From assembly GCA_963848045.1 (NCBI GenBank), contig CAWKCC010000004.1:372001-436000 (forward strand): a stretch of DNA of 64,000 nucleotides, in the 5' to 3' direction. The position numbers were made by a program, and so were the translations under genes. Source of the DNA: CAVUAT01 sp963848045 (lineage in GTDB: Bacteria > Actinomycetota > Thermoleophilia > Solirubrobacterales > 70-9). The notes under the pieces are model-generated. The model was not told the DNA's origin and made no database searches. It was given only the letters and a program-made list of their open reading frames with translations. The first letter of the stretch is position 1. Each line of letters opens with the position of its first letter. Positions 8,521 to 16,846 of the stretch are shown piece by piece.

Positions 8521-9886
8521 CCCGCATCACCTTGCCCGCGGGCGTCCTCGGGAGCTCGTCCACGAACGAGAGGGCGATGCTCTCCTCCGGGCCGACCATT
8601 CGGGAGAAGCGCTCCCGGACCCGCGCCGTCACCGCCGCCGGATCCGCGCCCGGCGCGGCCAGCACCTGGGCCTCGAACCGTCCCGGCGCGCGCTGCTCGA
8701 TCCGGTAGCCCCAGACCTCGGGATCGGCCGAGAAGGGCCTGACCAGCAGCTGCGTGTGGAGGGGTCGCCCGTCGGCCCCGATCCCCGACTGGCTGGTGCG
8801 CCCCTGGATGTAGGAGATCAGCGGCAGGGTGCGGCCGCAGCCGCAGGGCTCTTCGATGAACGACGCCACGTCCCCGAGCCGGTAATTGAGCAGGACGGTC
8901 GTGCGGTTGACCAGGTTGGAGATCACGACCTCGCCGGGCTCGCCGTGCGGTGACTCGCGACCCTCGTGATCGAGGATGCGGACCGGGCAGAGGTCGACAT
9001 TGAGGTGGTATCCGGCGTGCTGCTCGCACTCGAAGCCGATCTGCGGGCTCTCGATCGCCTGGTAGACGCTGAGCACCGCGATCCCGAGCTGCTGGGAGAT
9101 CAGCGCCCTTGCCTGGAGCGAGAGGTGGTCGCCGGCGTAGGCGACCACCTTGGGGAGGTGGACCGGCTGCCCACGCCGGACGGCGCCCACGAACAGCTCC
9201 TCGATCACGGAGCCGAACCCGGCGATCACCTGCGGCTGGAACTCGTTGATCGCTGCGAGCGTCTCGGCCGCCGTCGCCTGCATCGAGACGTGGATCTCGA
9301 TCGTGCGCGGGTCGGGGAGCCCGATCAGGTTGCGGCGGTAGAACCTTCCGAACCGGGCTCCTGATGACATCGGCGGCGCGATCCAGGCCACCCGCCGGCC
9401 CCAGCGCCGGCCGGAGAGCGCGATGATCATCGGCCGAACGCGCGCGGCAGAGGCCGCCTTGGCGACGACGTCCGCCGGATCCTCCAGCACGGTGACCGGC
9501 GTCGAGGTGCTGCCGCCGCTGCGCAGAGCGAGACAGGCGCGGTCTGGACGCCTCTCGGACAGGAAGTACTCGGGGTCGCGCTGGAGGTGGTCGCGCTCGA
9601 TCAACGGGAGCTTCGCCAGGTCCTCGGCGCGATTGAGGTCGTCCGGGGTCAGCTCCAGCCTCCGCATCGTCTCGCGGTAGTAGGGCACGTTCCGATAGGC
9701 GTGCGTGACGATGTGACGCAGCCGCCGCCGCTGGCGACGCTCGAGCGCCTCGGGGCTGCTGAACGGCGCCCGGCGCTCTCGCCGCTGGAGCATCGCCGCC
9801 ATCCCCGTGAGCAGCGCGCGGCGAGGGAGAGAGAGCCTGATGTCGCCCTCGGGATCCACGCCGGAGCCGGGCGGGCCCACGCTCAC
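8444..9886 (-). CDS. PaaK/CapK-like adenylate-forming ligase, paralogue 2
   Basis: A 480-residue paralogue of the ligase at 5555-6970 with the same layout: HAYRNVPYYRETMRRLEL at the N-terminus, LRSGGSTSTPVTV as phosphate loop, AIESPQIGFECEQHAGYHLNVDL, NYRLGDVASF and the C-terminal LPRTPAGKVMR lid with the likely catalytic Lys. CGCGRTLP is shared by both copies and may be a metal-binding loop as in CapK-like proteins. About 77 bp of its 3' end overlap the GNAT gene tail to tail. The start at 9886 is uncertain; ATG codons near residues 29-32 are alternatives. Different variable regions suggest the two copies act on different acids. Confidence 0.8.
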   Translation of the reverse strand: MSVGPPGSGVDPEGDIRLSLPRRALLTGMAAMLQRRERRAPFSSPEALERRQRRRLRHIVTHAYRNVPYYRETMRRLELTPDDLNRAEDLAKLPLIERDHLQRDPEYFLSERRPDRACLALRSGGSTSTPVTVLEDPADVVAKAASAARVRPMIIALSGRRWGRRVAWIAPPMSSGARFGRFYRRNLIGLPDPRTIEIHVSMQATAAETLAAINEFQPQVIAGFGSVIEELFVGAVRRGQPVHLPKVVAYAGDHLSLQARALISQQLGIAVLSVYQAIESPQIGFECEQHAGYHLNVDLCPVRILDHEGRESPHGEPGEVVISNLVNRTTVLLNYRLGDVASFIEEPCGCGRTLPLISYIQGRTSQSGIGADGRPLHTQLLVRPFSADPEVWGYRIEQRAPGRFEAQVLAAPGADPAAVTARVRERFSRMVGPEESIALSFVDELPRTPAGKVMRVTGGRRDQGASKYPDTRAQAAGPGS

Positions 9887-10139
9887 AGCTCCCTGGAGCT
9901 CTGACGTTCCGGGTGAAGGACCCGGGTGTCCTCGATCGCAGCGAACGACGTCAGCTCAGGTTCGGGCGCCGAGCGCCACCCTTCTGCTCGCAGATCAAGA
10001 ACTGCCACATGGCTCCCCTCTCGCCGGGTGGTCCCAGGCGATGTGGGCCGATGCTAATCGAAAGCTCAGGCTCCGTTGCGCCGTGAGCCTGCGGGGGCTG
10101 TACCACTGAGCGACGGTCTGGCTGACGGTCCCCAGACGC
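9887..10139. other. Intergenic stretch, no gene recognised
   Basis: 253 bases between the second PaaK-like start and the LuxR stop. No RNA gene or credible ORF was found. A short match to a tRNA D-arm (10097-10111, minus strand) lacks the rest of a tRNA. Confidence 0.5.
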
Positions 10140-12917
10140 TCAGGCGGGCGTTGCCTCGACGGAGCCGGCGCCCAGATCTCCCTTCGCCACCAGGGTCGCG
10201 AGCTCGGTGCGCGAGTGGATCCCGAGCTTGCGGTAGACCCGCCCGAGGTGGAAGTCGATCGTCTTCGGGCTCAGGTAGAGCTTCGCCGCGACCTCCTTGT
10301 TGGTCGCACCCTCGGCAACCGCGAGCGCAACCCGCACCTCCTGGGGACTGAGCTCATCGGGGTCGGCGATCGGGTCGCGCCTGATCGCTCCAGCGGCGCG
10401 CAGCTCGGCATTGGTCCGCTCGACCCAGGGAGTCGCCCCGAGTTGATCGAAGAGCTCCAGGGCCTCGCGGAGCCGTTCGCGGCCGTCGACGCGCCGGCGA
10501 GCGCGGTGCAGCCGTGATCCGAACGCGAGCAGCGTCCTTGCGCGCTCGAATGGGGCACTCGCCTCGGCGTGCAGCTCGAGGGAGCGTTCAAAGTGCTGCT
10601 CGAAGTCAGCGTCCGCGACCAGGCCCCGGCAGCGGGCGGCGAGGGCGCGCGGCAGGGCGACGCCCGTCGCCTCGGCCTCGGCATCCAGCCGATCGGCTGC
10701 CAGCACCGCGTGTTCGCGCCGGCCCGCGTGGGCGAGCGCCTCGACCAGGTCGGGCGCCCAGGGGATGATGGTCGGATCGGCGGTTCCGCTCCGCCTTTGG
10801 GCCTCACCCACCCATTCGAGCTCCGAGATCGCGGCGTCGGCCCGGCCTGTCCCCAGCGCCAGGAACCCGAGCGCCGCATGGCCCCAGAGCGCGAGCACCC
10901 CCAGGCCGACGGGCTCCGCGAGGGCCATCCCGCGCTCGATCTCCTCGCGCGCCCTCTGGGTCTCGCCCAGCGCCGCCCGCAGCCTTCCACTGATCACCAG
11001 CCCGAACGGGAGGACGCCGAGCTGGCCGTGCTGTTCGGCGACCTCGATTGCCTCCGCCGCGCTCTGCGCCGCTGCCTCCCAGGCTCCGACCCGATAGGCC
11101 GTATCGGCGGCGACGCTCTGCAGGTAGGAGAGCAGCCCGAGCGTGCCGGTCTCCCTCGCCGCCTCGGCCATCAGGGTGACCTCCTCAAGCAGAAGTCGCT
11201 CCTGGCCTGTGCAGACGCGAGCCTGAAGCCCGAAGGCGGCGGACTGCGTGGCGGTTGAGAGCTCCCACCGCTCGCCAAGGAAGCGACCCGCGGTGTCGAG
11301 CGCCTCTCGCGATTCCGCGGTCTGGCCGGCGAGCGCCCGCCCCATCCCGAGCAGCGAGTGGACCTGGCAGCTCACCATCGCGGGAGCGCTCTCGGGGAGG
11401 GCAGCGATAGCCCTGTCGGCGGCCGGCAGAATCAACTCGATCCGCCCCGCCACCGCCGCCATCAAGCCTGCGTCAGCGTGCATCGCCGCGGCCAGCGTGG
11501 GGTCGAGCGGAAGGACCCTCTCCGCCTCCTCGAGCAGCAGGGTGTGGCCATCCATCGCGGTGCCGATTCCGCCCGTCATCGTGACCAGCGCGAGGATGTG
11601 CCTGATCTGAGCCCGTACCAGGGGGTCCGCGATCTCCTTGACCGGCTCGAGCAGTGCCGCGCAGCGCTCGTAGGCCCCCCCGGTGGCCGCCGCAAGCGCC
11701 GCTGCGTAGAGCCGTCGCGACTGCGCGTCAGCGTCCGTGCTCAGCTGCGCCGCCCGCTGGAGCGCGTCGGCGGCGACGCCGTGAGCGCCGCGTGCGCTCG
11801 CCCGTTCGGCGGCTCCCTCGAGCAGATCGGCCGCCTCCGCGTCCGGGCCGATCGTCGCGGCCGCGAGATGCCAGGCGCGGCTGTCAGGATCGGAGTGCTC
11901 GGCGAGTGCCCGGTGCGCGCGCCGGCGCTCGGCCGGAGCCGCCTGCTCGTAGGCGACGGCCTTGAACAGAGGATGCGAGAACAGCACCCGAGACTCGGTG
12001 AGCCGGATGATGCCGTCAGACTCAGCCTCCTCGAGCGCCGCCGTGCCGATGCCCAGATCCTCGCAGGCTGCGATCACGGGTGGCAGCTCGCGGTCCACGG
12101 CGGCGGACGCCACCAGCACCCCGTCGCGGCTCCCGGGTGGAAGCGCCGCAAGCCGCCCTTCGAACGCATCGAGCAGGGCTCCACCGACCGAGACGTTCTC
12201 CACGGGCGAGTGCCCTCGACGCTGCTCGTCGCTGAGGCGGGCGGGCAGCTCCAGCAGCGCCAGCGGATTGCCGGCCGCCGTCCGCAGCAGCGAGTCGAGC
12301 GCGTCGGGCGCAGCGCCCGGGGCTGACTCCTCCAGCAGTCTGCGGGCGTCGCCGCCGTCCAATCCCGACAGCTCGAGCCTCTGGACCGCGTCCGAGCCCG
12401 CGAACAGGTCTCGGGCGCCCTGCCGGGACGCGAACAGCAGCGCCACACGGCTGCCGGCGAGCCGGCGCGCCGCATAGCCCAGGCACTCCCCCGAGGCCGG
12501 ATCGAGCCAATGCGCGTCGTCCACGATCACCAGCAACGGCTGGCGCTCCGCGGCCGAGGCGAGCAGGGCGAGCAGGGCGGCGCAGGTGGCGAAGCGGTCG
12601 CCGGGGACGTCCGGCGCCGGACCCAGGGCGAGCGCGGCGCCGATTGCCTGCGACTGAGCTCCCGGCAGCTCGAAGCGGCCCTCGAGCAGCGGTCCCGCGA
12701 TCTCCCCGAGCACCGCGTAGGGGAGGCTGGCCTCGGCCTCAATGCCGGCGGCCTCGATCACCCGGGCGTCCCCGGCGCGGCCGCGCGCGGCCGAAAGCAG
12801 CGCGGTCTTGCCGATCCCCGCCTCACCGACGATCAGCAGCGCGCGGCCATCTCCCCCACGGGCGTCGGTCAGGAGTCGGTCGATCTCCACGAGCTCTGGC
12901 TCGCGTCCGAGCAGCAC
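10140..12917 (-). CDS. Large AAA/STAND-type LuxR transcriptional regulator
   Basis: A 925-residue regulator of the LAL/MalT-like class. An N-terminal P-loop ATPase has Walker A GEAGIGKT at residues 31-38 and Walker B LLVIVDDAHWLD near 130. A long helical TPR-like sensor region (about 350-830) follows. The LuxR-type HTH is at the extreme C-terminus: SPQEVRVALAVAEGATNKEVAAKL then SPKTIDFHLGRVYRKLGIHSRTEL. Such proteins use ATP and a ligand to switch on transcription. No obvious target operon is adjacent; two very small ORFs lie divergently upstream (13051, 13210) and may be targets. Confidence 0.9.
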   Translation of the reverse strand: MLLGREPELVEIDRLLTDARGGDGRALLIVGEAGIGKTALLSAARGRAGDARVIEAAGIEAEASLPYAVLGEIAGPLLEGRFELPGAQSQAIGAALALGPAPDVPGDRFATCAALLALLASAAERQPLLVIVDDAHWLDPASGECLGYAARRLAGSRVALLFASRQGARDLFAGSDAVQRLELSGLDGGDARRLLEESAPGAAPDALDSLLRTAAGNPLALLELPARLSDEQRRGHSPVENVSVGGALLDAFEGRLAALPPGSRDGVLVASAAVDRELPPVIAACEDLGIGTAALEEAESDGIIRLTESRVLFSHPLFKAVAYEQAAPAERRRAHRALAEHSDPDSRAWHLAAATIGPDAEAADLLEGAAERASARGAHGVAADALQRAAQLSTDADAQSRRLYAAALAAATGGAYERCAALLEPVKEIADPLVRAQIRHILALVTMTGGIGTAMDGHTLLLEEAERVLPLDPTLAAAMHADAGLMAAVAGRIELILPAADRAIAALPESAPAMVSCQVHSLLGMGRALAGQTAESREALDTAGRFLGERWELSTATQSAAFGLQARVCTGQERLLLEEVTLMAEAARETGTLGLLSYLQSVAADTAYRVGAWEAAAQSAAEAIEVAEQHGQLGVLPFGLVISGRLRAALGETQRAREEIERGMALAEPVGLGVLALWGHAALGFLALGTGRADAAISELEWVGEAQRRSGTADPTIIPWAPDLVEALAHAGRREHAVLAADRLDAEAEATGVALPRALAARCRGLVADADFEQHFERSLELHAEASAPFERARTLLAFGSRLHRARRRVDGRERLREALELFDQLGATPWVERTNAELRAAGAIRRDPIADPDELSPQEVRVALAVAEGATNKEVAAKLYLSPKTIDFHLGRVYRKLGIHSRTELATLVAKGDLGAGSVEATPA

Positions 12918-13050
12918 CCAAACAGGCTACTCCTCGCCTGGCCAGGCGCAAATGCGGCCACCTCGCCCTCAAACTAGGTGGTCGCCCGGTGCCTTTTCGG
13001 CTTCCGATCCCTACGGTCGGCAGCCCAACGTCCAATCAGTGGAGGAAGCC

Positions 13051-13197
13051 ATGAGACACGTGTTTTCAGCGATCGTGGTGTCGGGCCAGGCATTCCCGGG
13101 CCAGCACCCGGACCACAAGGGCCGCGGCCCCCGTCGCCGCGAGTTCAAGCGCATGAAGAGCCCTGGATTCGCGGGCCGCAGTCACCTCCGGCCCTGA
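13051..13197 (+). CDS. Candidate 48-residue basic small protein
   Basis: ATG 13051 is preceded by GGAGG with 5-nt spacing, a near-ideal Shine-Dalgarno. The ORF runs 48 codons to TGA with mostly G/C third positions, as in neighbouring genes. The product is rich in Arg, Lys, His, Gly and Pro (HPDHKGRGPRRREFKRMKS) and has no Cys or membrane segment. I recognise no family. It is divergent from the giant LuxR regulator and a second tiny ORF follows 12 nt later. Coding status is supported only by the RBS and codon use. Confidence 0.4.
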   Translation: MRHVFSAIVVSGQAFPGQHPDHKGRGPRRREFKRMKSPGFAGRSHLRP

Positions 13198-13209
13198 GGA
13201 TCGGGCGCC

Positions 13210-13341
13210 GTGGGGCAGCTGCGCGAGCGCGGCGACGACCGCTATGCGGCCGTCAGGCACAACTCGCTCGCTGGCATTTTCGCGGTGTGGGCAGCAGCCG
13301 CCGTTCCGGTGGGCGTTCTCGCTTGGGTCGTCGCTCCCTAG
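13210..13341 (+). CDS. Candidate 43-residue single-pass membrane peptide
   Basis: GTG 13210 opens a 43-codon frame ending at TAG 13339-13341. The product has a charged N-terminus (QLRERGDDRYAAVRHN) and one hydrophobic segment (LAGIFAVWAAAAVPVGVLAW), fitting a single-pass membrane peptide. Spacing to the preceding small ORF is 12 nt, suggesting a two-gene unit. No clear Shine-Dalgarno is seen and no family is recognised. Confidence 0.3.
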   Translation: MGQLRERGDDRYAAVRHNSLAGIFAVWAAAAVPVGVLAWVVAP

Positions 13342-13596
13342 GCTCAGGGACAGCTCGGGGGGCGATGAGCTGCTAGCCCAAGCGCCGCTGATCTGCCTCA
13401 CCGCAGGCCTCACAACTCTGGGGTTCTGGTTGGCCTGGGTTGGTTTGTGCCTGGTTGAGCTGCGCTGGCTTGCCCTGAGCCGGTCGTGGCAGCATGCAGT
13501 CATGTGCCGCTTCCACGCCCGTCGCCACCTGGAGCACGATCGAACTTGGTGGACTGCCGGTAACCCCCGTGGCGGACTACGGCTCCCGGAACGACG
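13342..13596. other. Intergenic stretch, no supported gene
   Basis: 255 bases between the small ORFs and the DUF1989 stop. An open frame with hydrophobic character crosses it on the plus strand but has no start codon with an RBS and continues into the opposite-strand gene. No RNA gene was recognised. Confidence 0.5.
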
Positions 13597-14199
13597 TCAG
13601 TTGAGGATCTCGATCGCCATGTCGGTAGGCCCGCCAGGCTGGAAGCCGACGATGTCCTGGGGACAGGCCGAGACGATCACGACCCCGTCCATCAAGAGCT
13701 TGAAAGCTGCTGCGTCGCCCGCTTCCGTAACGCAGTCGTGGAGGGTCAGCTTGCCCTCGGCGTCCACGCGGAAGTTGGCGAAGACGTTCATCGGCTGCGG
13801 CGCATGAGGAACGTCGATTCCATGCTTCTTGGCTTCGGCCTGGAGGTTCGTCTCACAGGAGGCATGGTCGGGCTCGGCACCGAGGAGCTCATAGCGATAG
13901 GGGTCGCACGCCGCGACGATGCAGTCGTGCTTGCCTGGTGAGGTGTCCTCGGTGAACTCGAGGATCGGGCGGCGCTCGTTGCTGTAGAAGGTCCATCCGG
14001 CGCGCGGGTAGATCTCGTCCATGTGGACTCGGGAGTGGCGTCCGCTCATGTATTCGATCGGATTGGCGGCGTTGTAGACGAAGAGATCCGCGGCCTGGCC
14101 GCCCTCCACGTCGATGATCCGGAACTCGTCTCCCTTGGAGAGCTTGGCGCTCCAGCCGGTGCGTGCCGGGATCTCGATTCGCTCCTTGACTTCGCTCAT
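13597..14199 (-). CDS. DUF1989 / urea-carboxylase-associated family protein
   Basis: A 200-residue protein of the DUF1989 family. Visible conserved blocks are GWSAKLSKGDEFRIIDVEGGQAADLFVYN, HDCIVAACDPYRYELLG with DHASCETNL, and FQPGGPTDMAIEIL at the end. Two members of this family were shown to be carboxyguanidine deiminase subunits in guanidine breakdown, so hydrolysis of a guanidino, ureido or amidine compound is plausible here, but a single copy without urea carboxylase leaves the substrate open. ATG 14199 has GGAGG upstream and its first bases overlap the deacetylase stop (ATGA), so it is the last gene of the BMP importer operon. Confidence 0.85.
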   Translation of the reverse strand: MSEVKERIEIPARTGWSAKLSKGDEFRIIDVEGGQAADLFVYNAANPIEYMSGRHSRVHMDEIYPRAGWTFYSNERRPILEFTEDTSPGKHDCIVAACDPYRYELLGAEPDHASCETNLQAEAKKHGIDVPHAPQPMNVFANFRVDAEGKLTLHDCVTEAGDAAAFKLLMDGVVIVSACPQDIVGFQPGGPTDMAIEILN

Positions 14200-15143
14200 G
14201 CGTGCCTCCTCCTTGGTTCGTCCTGTTCGTCTGCCGCGGCCGCTGACTCCGTCCGCTCGACCTCGACCACCCTTGGCTTCCATTCGTCGGCCGCGATCAG
14301 CTTGCGCACGTGAGCAGCGACCTCGCCCAACGTCGCCAGCCATACATCGCCCCGTTCAAGCATGTCCTGGAGCAGCCGGGAGACGACCTCTAGCCGGGAT
14401 AGGCGCGCCGAGATGCTCGGGTGCCAGACGCCGATCCAAAGACCGCCGTGCCGATAGGCCGCCTCGAACTCGGCTCGGTATGCCTCCTCGGCGACGCTCG
14501 GCGACTGGGTCTGCATCACGTACTCGAGGTCGGGAACGTGCGCATAGTGGGGCCAGTCGTCGTTGGCCCACTCGCTAGGCAGCTCAACCAGGTCGCCCTT
14601 CGGGGTGCGCAGCAGGTAGGGCTGATCGTCGCCCATCAACGAGGCGTCGTAGTCGAAGCCGTGCTCCAGCAGCAGTTGGGGGGAGCGGTCCGAGAGCCCG
14701 TAGAGCGGCGCGCGCCAGCCGACGGGCTGGGAGCCCATCAACCTGCCGGCGGCTTCAAGGCCGCGCTCGAGAATCTCCAACTCCGCCGCGGCGTCCTGCT
14801 CGTAGGAGATCTCATGCAGATAGCCGTGGAGGCCGACCTCGTGGCCCTCGGCGAGCACGCCTTCGACCAGGGCCGGGTAGGTGTCCATGCAATAGCCGGG
14901 GAAGAAGAAGGTCTGCTTGATCCCCAACTCCGCGTACAGCCGCACCAACCGCGGTACCGCGATCTCCTCGTAGCCGAGCCAGGACAGGGTCGCGAGCCGT
15001 TCAGGTGTCTTCGCCCCGTAGGTCAGGCGCAACATGCTGTCGAGGTCGACGTCGAACGTCACAGCGGCCGCGCAACGCGCTCCGTTGGGCCACGGGATCG
15101 GGTTCTCGATCCAGGTTCCTCGTTCGGCTCTACCTGTAGCCAT
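14196..15143 (-). CDS. Polysaccharide deacetylase-fold (PuuE/allantoinase-like) hydrolase
   Basis: A 315-residue NodB-fold protein. FDVDLDS near residue 31 supplies the first Asp motif, EVGLHGYLHE the His motif, and GWRAPLYGLS the Arg motif of this superfamily. The long insertion after the Arg motif and the context resemble the PuuE/PgdA subgroup, which includes a cofactor-independent allantoinase rather than true polysaccharide enzymes. ATG 15143 is chosen because GAGGAG lies 6-7 nt upstream. It overlaps the next gene (DUF1989) by 4 bp and starts 9 bp after the SDR stop. Likely cytoplasmic hydrolysis of a C-N bond in the imported compound. Confidence 0.8.
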   Translation of the reverse strand: MATGRAERGTWIENPIPWPNGARCAAAVTFDVDLDSMLRLTYGAKTPERLATLSWLGYEEIAVPRLVRLYAELGIKQTFFFPGYCMDTYPALVEGVLAEGHEVGLHGYLHEISYEQDAAAELEILERGLEAAGRLMGSQPVGWRAPLYGLSDRSPQLLLEHGFDYDASLMGDDQPYLLRTPKGDLVELPSEWANDDWPHYAHVPDLEYVMQTQSPSVAEEAYRAEFEAAYRHGGLWIGVWHPSISARLSRLEVVSRLLQDMLERGDVWLATLGEVAAHVRKLIAADEWKPRVVEVERTESAAAADEQDEPRRRHA

Positions 15144-15152
15144 CTTCACTCC

Positions 15153-15902
15153 TCACTGGGCCGTGTAGCCGCCGTCGATGGGAAGAACCGCGCCGGTCAC
15201 GAACGAGGCCTCGTCCGAAGCCAGATAGAGCACGCCCGGCCCGATCTCGTCGGACTCTCCCCCCCTGCCCAGCGGCGTCATCTCGATGTTCTCCGCGATC
15301 ATCTCGGGCGGCTCGCTCTTGGTCATCTCCGTCAGGATCAGGCCGGGCAGGATGCAATTGACGCGGATCCGCTCAGGCGCCAGGTCGATGGCGGCGGCGC
15401 GTGTCATCTGGACCACGGCCCCCTTGCTCGCTTGATAGGCGAAGTAGCCGCGCACGGCGTTGACTCCGAAGATCGAAGAGACGTTGACGATCGAGCCGCC
15501 GCCGGCACGGCGCATGCTGCGCGCAGCGGCGCGCATGCCCAGGTAGACCCCCGTCTGGTTGACGGCCAGCGCCTTGCTCCACTCATCGTCGGTGCACTCG
15601 GCGACGCCGCTGAAGCTGACGATGCCGGCGTTGTTGACGAGCACGTCGAGAGAGCCAAGCTCGGACTCCGCCTGGGCGACCGTCGCTTCCCAATCATCGC
15701 CGCTGGCGACGTCCAAGTGCCGATAGGTCGCCTCGTGGCCAGAGTCGCGCAGCGCCGCCGCGAGCTTCTCCCCCTCGGAGTCGCGAACGTCCGTGAGCAT
15801 CACGCGGGCGCCCTCCTCGCAGAAGAGGCTCGCCTCGGCGGCGCCCTGTCCCCTGGCGGCGCCGGTGACGAGGGCGACCTTGCCCGCCATGCGCCCGGTC
15901 AC
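15153..15902 (-). CDS. Short-chain dehydrogenase/reductase (SDR)
   Basis: A 249-residue classical SDR. VTGAARGQG is the NAD(P) glycine motif, LVNNAGI the NNAG motif, YQASK the catalytic Tyr-x-x-x-Lys, SIVNVSS the Ser strand, and the C-terminus SFVTGAVLPIDGGYTAQ is typical. An acidic residue after the second strand (LTDVRDSEG) favours NAD. GTG 15902 lies 5 bp after the permease stop; ATG 15890 is an alternative. In-frame codons continue far upstream, but that stretch is a shadow of the permease gene. It probably oxidises an alcohol or reduces a ketone in the pathway. Confidence 0.9.
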   Translation of the reverse strand: MTGRMAGKVALVTGAARGQGAAEASLFCEEGARVMLTDVRDSEGEKLAAALRDSGHEATYRHLDVASGDDWEATVAQAESELGSLDVLVNNAGIVSFSGVAECTDDEWSKALAVNQTGVYLGMRAAARSMRRAGGGSIVNVSSIFGVNAVRGYFAYQASKGAVVQMTRAAAIDLAPERIRVNCILPGLILTEMTKSEPPEMIAENIEMTPLGRGGESDEIGPGVLYLASDEASFVTGAVLPIDGGYTAQ

Positions 15903-15907
15903 GGTTA

Positions 15908-16846
15908 CTAGTCGGTGCCCCGGAAGAACGGCAGGCCGAGCGCGGCGGGCCACGGTGCGGCGCCGCCGCGGCGAATCCTGAGCATCGCGAAGACGTAGAC
16001 CATCGCCAGCGTGCCGACGAACGGCAGGGCGCTGAAGAACTCCGGCGAGATGGACCAGCCCTGCGCCTGGGCGACGTTGCCGAAGGTGCCCAGGCCACCG
16101 AAGAGGAGAGCGCCCGCGATCAGCGGCAGCGGCCGCCAGCTGGCGAAGATCACGACCGCCAGCGCGATCCAGCCCTGACCCGAGGTAACGTTCGGAAGCC
16201 AGGTGCCGACGATCCCCAGGGTGAGTACCGCGCCGCCGAGCCCGGCGAAGGCGCCGGCGACCGAGACGTAGAAGATTCGCCAGCCGTTGACCGACAGGCC
16301 GGTCGCGTCGGCCGCGCCGGGGTCCTCTCCGATCGAGCGCATGTTGAGGCCGTGCTGGGTACGGTAGAGCAGGAACATCACCGCCACGGGAAAGAGGAAG
16401 GCAAAGTACGAGATGCTCATCTGCTGGAAGAAGGCCTCGCCCCAGAAGGGGATGTCCGAGAGCAGGGGAATATCCCACTTTGGGATCGTCGCGCTGGCGG
16501 TTTCCTGGACGTAGTCCTTGCCGATCAAACCTGTCAAGCCGATGCCCAGGAAGACGAGCGCCAGGCCCCCGACGACGACGTCGGCCTTGAACACGACCAC
16601 GGCGAGCGCGAAGACCAGAGAGGCGAGCGCTCCGACCGCCATCCCGGCGACCAGCCCCAGGAGCACTGCGTCGGTCTGCTGCACACCGATGAAGGCGCCG
16701 AGCGCTCCGATCAGCATCGCCCCCTCGATCCCGATGTTGTAGATGCCGACGATCTCCGCCAGCAGCTCGCCCGTTGCTGCGATCAGGACCGGGGTCGCGG
16801 CCATGATCGCCGTTGCGATCGATGCCGATATCAGGCCGTCTCTCAC
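15908..16846 (-). CDS. BMP-type ABC importer permease 2
   Basis: A 312-residue integral membrane protein with about eight hydrophobic segments, of the BPD_transp_2 family. EIVGIYNIGIEGAMLIGA is the family's N-terminal signature, and GLNMRSIGEDPGAADATGL is the cytoplasmic coupling loop typical of nucleoside/BMP importers (NupQ/YufQ-like). It starts 4 bp inside the end of permease 1. Together with permease 1, the double ATPase and the lipoprotein at 19541-20737 it makes one importer. Confidence 0.92.
   Translation of the reverse strand: MRDGLISASIATAIMAATPVLIAATGELLAEIVGIYNIGIEGAMLIGALGAFIGVQQTDAVLLGLVAGMAVGALASLVFALAVVVFKADVVVGGLALVFLGIGLTGLIGKDYVQETASATIPKWDIPLLSDIPFWGEAFFQQMSISYFAFLFPVAVMFLLYRTQHGLNMRSIGEDPGAADATGLSVNGWRIFYVSVAGAFAGLGGAVLTLGIVGTWLPNVTSGQGWIALAVVIFASWRPLPLIAGALLFGGLGTFGNVAQAQGWSISPEFFSALPFVGTLAMVYVFAMLRIRRGGAAPWPAALGLPFFRGTD

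Noticed and set aside
10097..10111. tRNA D-arm-like sequence GCTCAGTGGTACAGC on the minus strand
   Set aside because: No matching acceptor, anticodon or T-arm could be folded around it; at most a relic.
13376..13560. Hydrophobic open frame with LICLTAGLTTLGFWLAWVG
   Set aside because: No start codon with RBS, and the frame runs into the opposite-strand DUF1989 gene.
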